A stretch of 53,546 nt of DNA from an uncultured Clostridia bacterium (lineage in GTDB: Bacteria; Bacillota; Clostridia; HGM11327): NCBI GenBank assembly GCA_945918795.1, contig CAMEIT010000010.1, positions 1-53,546 of the forward strand, given 5' to 3'. Below, piece after piece: positions 22,762 through 31,782 of the stretch (position 1 is its first letter; each line of letters begins with the position of its first letter). The notes beneath the pieces are model-generated. The model searched no databases and was not told where the DNA came from. It worked only from the letters and a program-made list of their open reading frames with translations. A program made the translations under genes and the position numbers.

Positions 22762-23658
22762 TCAGTTTGTTATTATCGCATCAAAGCCCTTGAATGATTC
22801 AAGAAGAGGAACAAGCTGTTCTTTTTTCAAAGACTCAATGTCACTGTACGGATATTTTCTTCCGAGTGCCGTATATTTTTCCGCACACAAATTATGAAAC
22901 GGCAAAAGATTAACTGTTTTTGCACCTGTCGGCACAAGAACATCAGCCATTTTCTTCATATACTCAACGCTGAAATTATGCCCCGGTATTACGGGAATCC
23001 TTATCGTAACGCTCTTGCCCGCTTTTACAAGTCCCGTTATGTTGTCTGTCACGGGCTTGAGGCTTCCGCCCGTCATTTTGCGGTAATCCTCTTCGGTTGC
23101 TGCTTTGAGGTCAACATAATATTCATCTGCATATTGCATAATGTCCTCAAACACTTCAAAGCTTGCCTGAGCCGCAGTATCAATAAGCACTCTTATGCCT
23201 GCCTCACTGCACTTTCTTGCAAGCTCCACCGCAAACTCCGGCTGGCTTAAAGGCTCTCCTCCCGAAAGCGTCACGCCGCCTCCGGACTCGGCATAAAAAT
23301 CCTTATCCTCATATATTGCTTTCATTATTTCGTCAGAATCGAGCACCTTACCGTTTATTTCAAGAGCACCGTGCGGACAAACAGAAGCGCATTTTCCGCA
23401 CAAAACACATTTTTCTCTTGACAGCTCATGCTCTCCCGAAGAAGTAATCATATGAGCACCAGCACCGCATACCGAAGCACACAAGCCGCAGGAAACGCAC
23501 AGGTTTTTGTGATACATGAGTTGTTTTTCCGTGTGTATCGTTTCCGGATTGTGGCACCATGCGCAGTGGAGCGGACAGCCCTTGAAAAAAACAGTAGTCC
23601 TTATTCCGGGGCCGTCGCCCAATGAAAATCTTTGTATGTGACTTATTCTGCCCTTCAT
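22762..23658 (-). CDS. Glycyl-radical enzyme activating protein (radical SAM)
   Basis: Generates the glycyl radical on the adjacent GRE using SAM and a 4Fe-4S cluster. The protein has 298 residues. The radical-SAM motif is CPLHCAWC (C28, C32, C35). An inserted two-cluster ferredoxin domain has CVSCGLCASVC (C54, C57, C60, C64) and CVLCGKCASVC (C84, C87, C90, C94), as in activases of eliminase-type GREs rather than the short PflA. SGGGVTLSGGEPL is the SAM-binding GGE region. Its ATG overlaps the GRE stop by 4 nt (ATGA), so the two are translationally coupled. Confidence 0.95.
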   Translation of the reverse strand: MKGRISHIQRFSLGDGPGIRTTVFFKGCPLHCAWCHNPETIHTEKQLMYHKNLCVSCGLCASVCGAGAHMITSSGEHELSREKCVLCGKCASVCPHGALEINGKVLDSDEIMKAIYEDKDFYAESGGGVTLSGGEPLSQPEFAVELARKCSEAGIRVLIDTAAQASFEVFEDIMQYADEYYVDLKAATEEDYRKMTGGSLKPVTDNITGLVKAGKSVTIRIPVIPGHNFSVEYMKKMADVLVPTGAKTVNLLPFHNLCAEKYTALGRKYPYSDIESLKKEQLVPLLESFKGFDAIITN

Positions 23659-25766
23659 ATCGACGGATGCTCCGTACGCTTGAGAATATCAAGCTGAACG
23701 CTCGGCAAAAGCTTTGTATAATATGCGCTGAAGCCCGATACTCTTACTACCATTGAGCTGTATTTATCGGGATTGTTCATTGCATCATAGAGTATGTCTC
23801 TCGAAACGGTATTCATTTGTATCTCCTGACCGCCGTGATTGAAGTATACTCTTATGAGCGAGCCGAGCTTTTTGCGTTTTTCATCGTCCTCAAACATAGA
23901 CGGAGGATATTTCTGATTTACGACTGTGCCCGTTGCAGACTTTGTATAATCCGGCTTTGAAAGAGAAAGCAGAGCCGCCGTAGGACCTTTTTTATCCATG
24001 CCGTGCATAGGTGAAGCGGCGTCGCTCACTTCGCTTTGCGACAAACGTCCATCCGGAGTAGCCGCTATGCAGTGTCCCGCATCTATATTCTGTACGTTTG
24101 AAGCAATGGCAATGTATACCGGGCCGCCGTCTACCGTGCGGTAGTCGCTGAATACTTTATAGTGCTCTTCAATAAACCACTTTGCGTATTTATCGACAAA
24201 ATCATCGTTGTTGCCGTACTTCGGGCAAGCAAGCATGAGAGATCTTTCCTTTTCGTAGCCCTCAAAGTTTGCCTTTAATATCTCGGTCATATGTTCAAGC
24301 GACATTACCTTGTCATTATAAACGAGCTTTTCAATAGCCGCAAGAGAATCCGCAATAGTTGCAATACCCATACATGCGGCACCGTGTGCGGAAGGATATT
24401 CAGAGCCGCCCATATTTATATCGAGTCCCTTTTCAATGCAACCGTCACAGAAGCACGAAAGGAACGGCGACTGATAATCCTCAGGCTTTATTTTGCTGTA
24501 CGCGCCGTGAATAAATTCCATATATTTTTCTGCGCCGTAACGCATCTGCTCATCGAGCGCCGCCAAAAACTCATCCATTGTTTTGAATTTGTCAGGCGTA
24601 CCCGTCTCGGGTCCTATTCTGTTGCCCGTAAGCATATCAACACCGTCATTCAGTGCAAGCTCAAGGAATTTAGGCGAATTGTACCGTCCGTCAGACCACG
24701 GCGGCTGTTTGCCCTGAATAAAGTTTTCAATACAGCCTACCATGCAGTAGTTTCTGCAATCCTCAAGCGCATAGCCGTATCTTTCAAGTGCGGGAATATT
24801 TGCCTCATCGTTCATCATTGCCGGATAACCGAGTCCCGTGCCGACAACCTTAAGGCAGGCATCGACAAATTCCGCGTCCGTATTTTTGCTTATTCTTGCC
24901 GAGAGATTCGGTCCCGGTATATGGCAATCGTTTACCGCATCGAGAATAATATACGAAAGCTCATTTACCGCATCGCTTCCGTCCTCGGGCTTAACGCCGC
25001 CTATTGCAATATTTGCAACATCGTCATAGCCCAAAAACTGCGTATGCTCATGCAGTTTATAAAGCGCGCAGGCAACAATATCTTCGGCATCATCCTTTGT
25101 CAAAGCGCCCGACTCAACATCGGCCTTATAATACGGATACAAATACTGATCCATACGTCCGAAAGCCATTGCATATCTCTCTTCGTATATGAACAATATA
25201 TATGACATGAACACAAGCTGGAGCGCCTGGCTGAAGGTCTCGGGGGCATTTGTCGCAACGTAACGGCAGCACTGAGCCTCTTTTTCAAGACCGAGCTTTT
25301 GAGCCTCGTCGGCATATTGGCAAAGAACAACGCTCATTGCCTCCATTGTTTTGCGGGCAGCCTTGAGAAAATCTGTTTTCTGCGAATCGTCCTCGTATTT
25401 TTTCAGTGAAGAATCTATATCGGCTATCACGCCCGGTATGCCCTTTTGCAAAAAGTGCTCGTAATTCGGTGCATAATGATCATATCCCGTGCCGAAGGTT
25501 CTTCTGCCCATTTCGGAAACGATTTTATTTGCGTCCGGGAACGGTTCTTCCTCTGAAAATATACCCTGTATTGAACCTAATATTCTGTCGTTTTTATAAA
25601 CGTGCTTTCTGTGTCCTACAAAAAGATTGTAAATGCCGTCCGCGCGGCGAAGAACGTTTGACTGCTGAAGATTTTTGGAATATCCTTCTGCCAGCAGACT
25701 GTTTATTGAATACTTGCCTCGCACTGCGGAGGTTGACATTTCGGATTTTAATTCTTTCAAGCTCAT
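23655..25766 (-). CDS. Glycyl-radical enzyme, short eliminase/lyase type of unknown substrate
   Basis: Oxygen-sensitive radical enzyme. The glycyl-radical loop near the C-terminus is VVRVSGFSAYYTKL with Gly678. The thiyl site is NYCMVGCIENFIQG with Cys345 followed by Glu347, the G-C-x-E arrangement of dehydratases and C-N/C-S lyases, not the Cys-Cys pair of pyruvate formate-lyase. The protein has 703 residues against about 780-850 for characterised eliminases, so some peripheral helices are reduced. No encapsulation peptide or microcompartment genes are seen. It is first in the operon with activase, alcohol dehydrogenase and SGNH hydrolase, opposite an AraC regulator. Fucose- or rhamnose-derived 1,2-propanediol is conceivable given the glycosidases nearby, but the substrate is not decided by sequence. 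Confidence 0.93.
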   Translation of the reverse strand: MSLKELKSEMSTSAVRGKYSINSLLAEGYSKNLQQSNVLRRADGIYNLFVGHRKHVYKNDRILGSIQGIFSEEEPFPDANKIVSEMGRRTFGTGYDHYAPNYEHFLQKGIPGVIADIDSSLKKYEDDSQKTDFLKAARKTMEAMSVVLCQYADEAQKLGLEKEAQCCRYVATNAPETFSQALQLVFMSYILFIYEERYAMAFGRMDQYLYPYYKADVESGALTKDDAEDIVACALYKLHEHTQFLGYDDVANIAIGGVKPEDGSDAVNELSYIILDAVNDCHIPGPNLSARISKNTDAEFVDACLKVVGTGLGYPAMMNDEANIPALERYGYALEDCRNYCMVGCIENFIQGKQPPWSDGRYNSPKFLELALNDGVDMLTGNRIGPETGTPDKFKTMDEFLAALDEQMRYGAEKYMEFIHGAYSKIKPEDYQSPFLSCFCDGCIEKGLDINMGGSEYPSAHGAACMGIATIADSLAAIEKLVYNDKVMSLEHMTEILKANFEGYEKERSLMLACPKYGNNDDFVDKYAKWFIEEHYKVFSDYRTVDGGPVYIAIASNVQNIDAGHCIAATPDGRLSQSEVSDAASPMHGMDKKGPTAALLSLSKPDYTKSATGTVVNQKYPPSMFEDDEKRKKLGSLIRVYFNHGGQEIQMNTVSRDILYDAMNNPDKYSSMVVRVSGFSAYYTKLLPSVQLDILKRTEHPSI

Positions 25767-25874
25767 TTTCTCACATCCTTATCCGTTTTGTTTCGGCAGA
25801 TATTGTGTCTTTAGCATCAAGTCCGAAAAAAACGGGAAATATAATACCGCATAAAATAGATCTGCGATAATAAA

Positions 25875-25903
25875 AGTATACAACAATATATTTTTTTATT
25901 CAA
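25875..25903 (-). promoter_or_regulatory. Promoter of the glycyl-radical enzyme operon
   Basis: Minus strand: TTGAAT (25903-25898), 17-nt spacer, TATACT (25880-25875). Its -35 lies only 9 bp from the -35 of the divergent AraC promoter, so a regulator bound between them could act on both. Confidence 0.65.
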
Positions 25904-25912
25904 CATTCGATA

Positions 25913-25941
25913 TTGACAAAAGTGGATTATTATGATATTAT
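25913..25941 (+). promoter_or_regulatory. Promoter of the AraC-family regulator
   Basis: TTGACA (25913-25918), 17-nt spacer, TATTAT (25936-25941), 21 nt before the start codon, followed by GAGGTGAT as ribosome site. Confidence 0.75.
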
Positions 25942-25962
25942 TTTCTCAGAGGTGATAAAAGC

Positions 25963-26835
25963 ATGGAATTCGTTGCGGTAACATTCAACAGCACTCCGGT
26001 GGTAAGGTTTGCGCATTTGTATGAATCAAAGCAATCAAGCTGGGAAATATTCGAGCACAACACGCTTATGGAAATAACTGCCGTGGAAAAGGGCAGTCTC
26101 ATAATGAAGGATAACAAAACCGGTCAGAAGCACATGTTCAACGAGGGCAGCGTATATACTACACTGCATAAAAATTACACGGTGGAAACAATAGGCGACT
26201 TTCACAGACACGTCACCTGCGCATTGACTCCCGACAAAATATCGAATATACTCTACACCAAGGACGTGCTCGAAATGTCGGCTGATATAAAAAACGACCA
26301 GAGCATGACCGCAATAGTACCGCTCGTATTTGAAGAAAACGATTCCGCCGCCATTGCACTCAAGCTGAAAAAAACAGTCGATATGTTCCACAGCTCAGAC
26401 GTATTCAGAAATATAAAGTCAACCGCAATGCTCCTTGATATACTGTCATTTGCAACAACAAGGTCTGTCGAGATTGCACAAAAGGAAGTATCCGGCATTA
26501 CTCGTTGCAATCATACGCTTTACTGTCAGCAGGCAATGCGTTACATTGCCGCTCATATAAGGGAGCCTATCAACGTCGAAGAGATTGCGGAAGCAATGAA
26601 TGTAAGCTACGGGCATTTGAGCAGACTGTTCAAAAAGCAGACAAATTACACGCTTGTCGATTATATCAACAAGGAAAAGGTTCGCAAAATGGAAGAGCTT
26701 CTGTGGACAAAAAAGATGTCCGTTTCCGAGGTTGCCAAAGGCGTCGGCATCAGCGATGAAAAATATGCCTCGAGACTTTTCAGACGCTACACGGGGCTTA
26801 CAATAAGCTCCTATGTAAAGCTGTACCGCAAATAA
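25963..26835 (+). CDS. AraC-family transcriptional regulator
   Basis: A 290-residue regulator: an N-terminal cupin-like sensing domain (about 1-170; TLMEITAVEKGSLIMKDNKTG) and a C-terminal double helix-turn-helix (about 188-288; INVEEIAEAMNVSYGHLSRLFKKQTNYTLVDYINKEKV, then MSVSEVAKGVGISDEKYASRLFRRYTGLTISSY). It is divergent from the glycyl-radical enzyme operon with back-to-back promoters, the usual arrangement for an activator responding to the substrate of that operon. GAGGTGATAAAAGC precedes the ATG. The inducer cannot be deduced. Confidence 0.92.
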   Translation: MEFVAVTFNSTPVVRFAHLYESKQSSWEIFEHNTLMEITAVEKGSLIMKDNKTGQKHMFNEGSVYTTLHKNYTVETIGDFHRHVTCALTPDKISNILYTKDVLEMSADIKNDQSMTAIVPLVFEENDSAAIALKLKKTVDMFHSSDVFRNIKSTAMLLDILSFATTRSVEIAQKEVSGITRCNHTLYCQQAMRYIAAHIREPINVEEIAEAMNVSYGHLSRLFKKQTNYTLVDYINKEKVRKMEELLWTKKMSVSEVAKGVGISDEKYASRLFRRYTGLTISSYVKLYRK

Positions 26836-26856
26836 TATTTTATTCCGTTCTTTTGA

Positions 26857-27828
26857 TTATTTTACTCTGTACTCAAAACCGAGTTCTTCAAGGAACGGAA
26901 CATTTTTTACCGTAAATGTCTTGCCTTTAAGATACTCAAGTATATCAGCGTCACTTTCAAAGTCAAACGACAGCTTGTACGAATAAAGAGCCTGATGCTG
27001 ATATTTTACAGTAGCTCTGCTTCTCACTCCGTATTTCACATCGCCCACAAGAGGGAATCCGTTATGTGCAAACTGAGCACGTATCTGATGCGTTCTGCCC
27101 GTTATAAGCTCAGCCTCAACAAGCGCAATGGAATCCTTTCTTTCAATAAGTCTGTATTTTGTTATCGCAGTCAGTGAATTTGCCGAGCGACGTCTGTCAT
27201 AAACGCTCACCTTGTTGTTTGTGCTGTCCTTCTCGATAAAATTCTCAAGCTTACCCTCTTTTTTTGGCGGCAAGCCCTCGGTTGCGCAGAGATATTTCTT
27301 TGTTATCTCTCTTTTCTTTATCTTTTCGTTCATTATTCTGAGAGAGGGCGCATTTTTGGCTATTATTACCATTCCACCCGTATTCTGATCGATTCTGTTG
27401 CACAAAGCAGGCACAAAAGTGTTTTCCTCATCGGGTCTGTATTCGCCGCGCTGTATCATAAGCGCAATCGCCTGATCGATAAGCGTTGTTTTCTTTGCAC
27501 CGTCAACCTCGTGTACGGGAAGTCCCGCGGGCTTATTTACGATCATAATGTTGCCGTCCTCATAAACAATGTCAAGCTCGATATCCGTATTCACGGCGCG
27601 TGCCTTGTTTTGAGAAGCGGCGTCAAAAAAATCGTCCTTTACGTATACCTGAACTATATCGCCCTCATTGAGCCGCGTATCGTTTTTTCCTCTTTTGCGG
27701 TTTACTTTTACGTTTTTAGTCCTTAGAGCCTTGTATATAACCGACAAAGGCAATTCGGGAAGCGCCTTCCGCATAAATTTATCAAGCCTTTGACCTGCGT
27801 CATTCGAATTTACCTTAAATTCTTTCAT
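26857..27828 (-). CDS. RluA-family rRNA/tRNA pseudouridine synthase
   Basis: Isomerises uridine to pseudouridine in structured RNA, probably 23S rRNA. The protein has 323 residues from the ATG at 27828: an S4-like RNA-binding domain (SNDAGQRLDKFMRKALPELPLSVIYKALRTKNVKVN), then the catalytic domain with ALCNRIDQNTGGMVII, whose Asp is the nucleophile (family H-R-L-D-x-x-T-S-G; here N-R-I-D-x-x-T-G-G). RTHQIRAQFAHNGFPLVGDVKYG is the second family signature. Start choice: the family begins near MKEFKVN (27828); a GTG at 27876 overlapping the upstream stop by 4 nt (GTGA) is an alternative. Substrate site unknown. Confidence 0.9.
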   Translation of the reverse strand: MKEFKVNSNDAGQRLDKFMRKALPELPLSVIYKALRTKNVKVNRKRGKNDTRLNEGDIVQVYVKDDFFDAASQNKARAVNTDIELDIVYEDGNIMIVNKPAGLPVHEVDGAKKTTLIDQAIALMIQRGEYRPDEENTFVPALCNRIDQNTGGMVIIAKNAPSLRIMNEKIKKREITKKYLCATEGLPPKKEGKLENFIEKDSTNNKVSVYDRRRSANSLTAITKYRLIERKDSIALVEAELITGRTHQIRAQFAHNGFPLVGDVKYGVRSRATVKYQHQALYSYKLSFDFESDADILEYLKGKTFTVKNVPFLEELGFEYRVK

Positions 27829-27872
27829 TGCCTTTGTGTCATTTCCTTTCTCCGCAATTTTTTCATACGTTT

Positions 27873-30347
27873 TCACGCTTTGGCTTTGTTTTTCTTTTTT
27901 ATCATTATCAGGATAACCGCAATCAGAATTACAGCTACCGCCGCCGCGATCAATATAATCGGTATCATATCTGCATTTCTTTCACCCGACATATCGCCTG
28001 AGCTTTCAGTCTCCCATTCAAACAGCACAAGTCCGTCCTTGCCGAGAACGTTATTTGCAAGCATCGTTCCTTCGCTTTGAGCGTTATTGAATATAATTTT
28101 TACATCGTTCATGCTTTCCATGCGTTCCGAAAAATTACATTCATATGAATTTCCTTCAAAATCAGTAACGTTATTGAACAGTCCGCCCAATGTGCCACTG
28201 CAATATTCAGCAAGCGGATAGACAGCCTTGCCGACGGCTTTTCCCGTGCTGTAATAATTGCATACGGTTCCGTATACCTCCTGAGCCAATCCGTATACGG
28301 TGCCTCCCGAATAATTTATCTCGGATATACAGTTTATGACCTTGCCTGTCTTGGTTATCTCCTTAAAAGGACTGAAGAATGCTTTTCCCGTGCTGCTTTC
28401 TCTTTCGCCCGTAAACCTTACATTCATTACAGTCCCCGTCAGATACGGGAATACAGAGCTGCTTCCGCTGTTCAAGCTCAAATCTGCCCTGATCTCATAC
28501 CCCTTGCCGTCATAAACTCCCGCAAAGCAATACTTCATAAGGTTCATGGCTCCGCTTCCCGTGTAAACAAGCCCGTCGCCCAATTCGCTCATATCTATGT
28601 CTGCTGCCTGCTCAAAATAAGCATTCTCCGTGAGCACGTTTATTCCGTCTGACGTTACCTTAACAGTCGTCGAGCAAGCCTTCGTGAAGTAATAGAAATC
28701 CTCAGGCGTTTTTATTATGTACGGAGCATCCTTTGTGCCTTTTCCCTCCAGATAAGAAAGATAATTACATTCAAGCACGGTTATGTCTTGCATAACCGCT
28801 CTGCCGCCGTACGTTATGAACAGACTTTCCACAGACTCGTCTATAACCTCGCGGTTTACCATTATTGTTTCCTCGGTATTGTAAAGCAGAATATTATATC
28901 CGTCATATACCGTATCCGCCGAGCCGTCCTCATATTCAACAGTAAGCACAAGCTTTATATCTTCAACCTTGTCGCCTATAAAGCAATAGCTTTTTGTCAG
29001 AGATTCATCTACTTTAATCGCTCTTATGTTTTTTGTACTGTTGTGGTCTGTCGAAACAGATTCCATAATATAGCACGCTGTCGGGATATAAAGATGCTTT
29101 GAAAGATCCATTCCTCTGTATACAATATCGTTTTCGTATACGGTTACAATATATCCCTCACTGTCAATTTCATTTGTGTTGTAAATAAGTGCCGATTTAT
29201 CCTCGTTAAACACACGTATCTGCGATGTCGAGCTGTTATGAATGAGCCTTGCCGATGTGCCGTTATTGTCATCATAATTAACCATCTCGCTGAATGCCGC
29301 ATGAGTATGACCCGAGCACATTATGACCTCTTTGTATTCATCAAGAATCGCTTTGAAGCGCATTATGTTGGTATTTTCAGGTCTTATGTTGAGCGGCTGA
29401 ACGTAAACTCCCGGGAAAACATCTCCCGGACCCCAATTAAGGAAGTTCGCGTGTTCATATATGAAAATATTCACACCCGTACCCGAATATTCTTCAAGTA
29501 GCGCTTCAAGCCAGTCGAGCTGTTCTGCAGAAAAGCAGTCCTCAACAGAAGAATTATCGATCTGAGTAAGCTTGTCCTGTGCCATGAAAATAAACAAGTC
29601 TCCGTTTTCAGCTATCTTATAAAAATAAAGCTTTCCGTCATTGCCCTGAGATGACATATACTTCAGATAATTTTCCGTACTGCCCGTATCGTGATTTCCT
29701 ATTGCCGCCCAAATTCTTCCCGTATAGTCCGACTGTTCGATAACCGAAGCATATTTTGCAAATTCAGCATCGGACCCCAGATTTGTATAGTCGCCCGAAA
29801 TACAAATAAGGTCAATGCCCGTATGTTCGAAATAATTGAGCGCTTCAAGCCATTTTCTGTCGGAATACTGATAATTTATGTGAATATCGGAAAGTGAGGC
29901 AAATTTAAGCTCTTCTTTTCCGCTTGAAAATCTTTTTTCCTCGGGAATAATTGCAGACGCGCTCTCTTTTATTACGTCCTCCTCAACGGCATTTACCGTT
30001 ATTCTTGTTGCACCCTCGGGTATCGCACAGGCACGTGCCATTTTGTATTCGACCTTTTCGCCCGTAATTTCAAGCCTTGCAATATACTTATAATCCTCGA
30101 GTATGCCGTTATCATCGGCAAAATACAGCTCATAAAATCCGTTTTCATAGGATTTGTCAGACGGTGTAACGGTAATCACGCCCTCGGCATACCCTGCCCT
30201 TGAACTGTTTTCGCCCGTAAATTCATAAGTTACAGTTAAATTTTCAGCCGCATCGGCATACATATCGGGTGCGCCCGTCCACAAAAGGACAACGCACATC
30301 ACCACCGCAACAATCAATGTTACGGTTTTTGTCATCAGTCGTTTCAT
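27873..30347 (-). CDS. Surface-anchored calcineurin-like metallophosphoesterase with beta-helix-like C-terminal region
   Basis: An 824-residue exported protein. The signal peptide is at 1-35 (VTLIVAVVMCVVLLW). A beta domain (about 38-135) precedes a metallophosphoesterase domain (about 145-390) with the metal motifs SDIH (D154, H156), SGDY (D186), GNHD (218-220), EHANF and CSGHTH. Then come a Big-like/immunoglobulin-like segment and a region (about 545-745) with the GLUG-like opening GKGTKDAPYIIKTPEDFYYF, suggesting a beta-helix. A C-terminal membrane helix (MIPIILIAAAVAVILIAVILIMI) with a KKKNKAKA tail follows, so it is anchored at both secretion and C-terminal ends like a type I surface protein without a sortase motif. 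It likely releases phosphate or hydrolyses phosphodiesters outside the cell; substrate unknown. Confidence 0.85.
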   Translation of the reverse strand: MKRLMTKTVTLIVAVVMCVVLLWTGAPDMYADAAENLTVTYEFTGENSSRAGYAEGVITVTPSDKSYENGFYELYFADDNGILEDYKYIARLEITGEKVEYKMARACAIPEGATRITVNAVEEDVIKESASAIIPEEKRFSSGKEELKFASLSDIHINYQYSDRKWLEALNYFEHTGIDLICISGDYTNLGSDAEFAKYASVIEQSDYTGRIWAAIGNHDTGSTENYLKYMSSQGNDGKLYFYKIAENGDLFIFMAQDKLTQIDNSSVEDCFSAEQLDWLEALLEEYSGTGVNIFIYEHANFLNWGPGDVFPGVYVQPLNIRPENTNIMRFKAILDEYKEVIMCSGHTHAAFSEMVNYDDNNGTSARLIHNSSTSQIRVFNEDKSALIYNTNEIDSEGYIVTVYENDIVYRGMDLSKHLYIPTACYIMESVSTDHNSTKNIRAIKVDESLTKSYCFIGDKVEDIKLVLTVEYEDGSADTVYDGYNILLYNTEETIMVNREVIDESVESLFITYGGRAVMQDITVLECNYLSYLEGKGTKDAPYIIKTPEDFYYFTKACSTTVKVTSDGINVLTENAYFEQAADIDMSELGDGLVYTGSGAMNLMKYCFAGVYDGKGYEIRADLSLNSGSSSVFPYLTGTVMNVRFTGERESSTGKAFFSPFKEITKTGKVINCISEINYSGGTVYGLAQEVYGTVCNYYSTGKAVGKAVYPLAEYCSGTLGGLFNNVTDFEGNSYECNFSERMESMNDVKIIFNNAQSEGTMLANNVLGKDGLVLFEWETESSGDMSGERNADMIPIILIAAAVAVILIAVILIMIKKKNKAKA

Positions 30348-30418
30348 TTTACGGTATTACTGTATCTTTCGCAAATAAAATGCAGAATCCTTTCTGTAAA
30401 ATATTTTCAGTCGGCTTT

Positions 30419-31672
30419 TCATTCGCCGTCCCATGCACTTATGTATCTCTTTTGTCCTTCAGAGAGCTTGTCTGTTTTTATATTCATGCTCGCAAGCTTA
30501 ATTGCGGCAACCTGTTCATCTATTTCAGCCGGTACCTGTATAAGCTTGTTCGGAAGAGTTTTACCGACGCTGTTCAGGTAGAGTACGCTCTGAAGCTGTA
30601 TTGCAAAGCTCATATCCATTATTTCCGCCGGGTGTCCGTCGCCTGCCGCAAGATTTACAAGTCTGCCCTCTGCAAGAAGATTCAATTCTCTGCCGTCCGG
30701 CATTACATATGCCGTAATGTTGTCCCTCGCTTCAAACGAGTCGACGCACATGGCTTTAAGGTCGTTCTTGTTTATCTCAACGTCAAAATGACCTGCGTTT
30801 GCAAGGAGAACTCCGTTTTTCATTTTTTCAAAATGTCTGCCCGTAATTACGTCCTTACAACCCGTGAGCGTTACAAAAATATCTCCCAGCTCTGCCGCCT
30901 CGTCCATAGTCATGACAGAAAAGCCGTCCATATGCGCTTCTATTGCTTTTACGGAATCGATTTCCGTAACTATTACGTTTGCGCCGAGGCCCTTCGCCTT
31001 TGCCGCAACTCCTCTGCCGCACCAGCCGTAGCCTGCCACAACGACAGTCTTTCCCGCCACGATCAGATTTGTCGTGCGCATTATGCCGTCCCACACAGAT
31101 TGTCCCGTGCCGTATCTGTTGTCAAACAAATGCTTGCACTTTGCGTTGTTTACGGCTATCATGGGTATTCTGAGCAGTCCCTCGCGTTCAAGCGCCTTAA
31201 GACGCATTATTCCCGTCGTCGTCTCCTCACAGCCGCCCGTTATGCCGTCAATGAGATCTGTCCTTTGAGTATGCAGTATGTTTACAAAATCACCGCCGTC
31301 GTCTATTATTATATCCGGCTTTATGTCAAGCGCCATATTGAGATGACGTTTGTAATCGTCCATGGAAGCACCGTGTATTCCGTACACATTGAGTCCCTCT
31401 TCAACGAGTGCCGCCGCAACAGCATCCTGCGTGGAAAGAGGATTGCAGCCTGTAACCGCGCACTCGGCACCGAGATTCCTCAGCACGAGCGCCAGATATG
31501 CCGTTTTTGCTTCAAGATGAACCGACACGGCAATGCGTTTCCCCTTGAGCGGTTTTTCAGCCGAATACATATTGTCGTACGATGACAATATGGGCATATG
31601 CTTTTTTACCCACTCTATTCTCTTACTGCCCTGAGGGGCAAGCGATTTATCTTTTATTTCATAATCTGCCAT
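30419..31672 (-). CDS. ahcY: Adenosylhomocysteinase (SAH or S-inosylhomocysteine hydrolase)
   Basis: NAD-dependent reversible hydrolysis of S-adenosylhomocysteine to homocysteine and adenosine, removing the inhibitor of methyltransferases. The protein has 417 residues, the short type without the insertion of proteobacterial and animal enzymes. Conserved: SVHLEAKTAYLA (His), IIDDGGDF (Asp), CEETTTG (Glu), HLFDNRYGTGQSVWDGIMR with the Lys/Asp pair, and the NAD fold VVVAGYGWCGRGVAAKAKGLGANV. An adenosine-deaminase-type amidohydrolase that could deaminate SAH lies at 40527, so the true substrate could be S-inosylhomocysteine as in Methanocaldococcus. It lies downstream of a coaE terminator and is probably transcribed separately. 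Confidence 0.93.
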   Translation of the reverse strand: MADYEIKDKSLAPQGSKRIEWVKKHMPILSSYDNMYSAEKPLKGKRIAVSVHLEAKTAYLALVLRNLGAECAVTGCNPLSTQDAVAAALVEEGLNVYGIHGASMDDYKRHLNMALDIKPDIIIDDGGDFVNILHTQRTDLIDGITGGCEETTTGIMRLKALEREGLLRIPMIAVNNAKCKHLFDNRYGTGQSVWDGIMRTTNLIVAGKTVVVAGYGWCGRGVAAKAKGLGANVIVTEIDSVKAIEAHMDGFSVMTMDEAAELGDIFVTLTGCKDVITGRHFEKMKNGVLLANAGHFDVEINKNDLKAMCVDSFEARDNITAYVMPDGRELNLLAEGRLVNLAAGDGHPAEIMDMSFAIQLQSVLYLNSVGKTLPNKLIQVPAEIDEQVAAIKLASMNIKTDKLSEGQKRYISAWDGE

Positions 31673-31681
31673 TAATATAAT

Positions 31682-31705
31682 GCGTCCGTTGTTTTATTCG
31701 GACGC
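31682..31705. other. Stem-loop just upstream of ahcY
   Basis: GCGTCCG/CGGACGC (31682-31688/31699-31705), a perfect 7-bp stem with a 10-nt loop, ending 10 nt before the ahcY start codon and overlapping the region where a ribosome site would lie. It could sequester translation initiation. The element is too short for the SAH riboswitch. Confidence 0.45.
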
Positions 31706-31725
31706 TTCCTCCTGTTCAATTTACA

Positions 31726-31753
31726 TAAAAAGCCGCCTTTATTCCAAAACGGC
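31726..31753 (-). terminator. Terminator after coaE
   Basis: Minus strand: stem GCCGTTTT/AAAGGCGGC-type (8 pairs including G-U) followed by T5, about 30 nt past the coaE stop. Confidence 0.65.
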
Positions 31754-31782
31754 ATATATCTTGTCCGAGCAATGCGAAAAGC

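Noticed and set aside
23655-25766. Pyruvate formate-lyase
   Set aside because: The active site has a single Cys in G-C-x-E rather than the adjacent Cys-Cys of PFL, and the activase has the two-ferredoxin insert of eliminase activases.
31673-31725. SAH riboswitch upstream of ahcY
   Set aside because: Only about 50 nt separate the coaE terminator from ahcY and a simple hairpin fills part of it; the conserved SAH core is missing.
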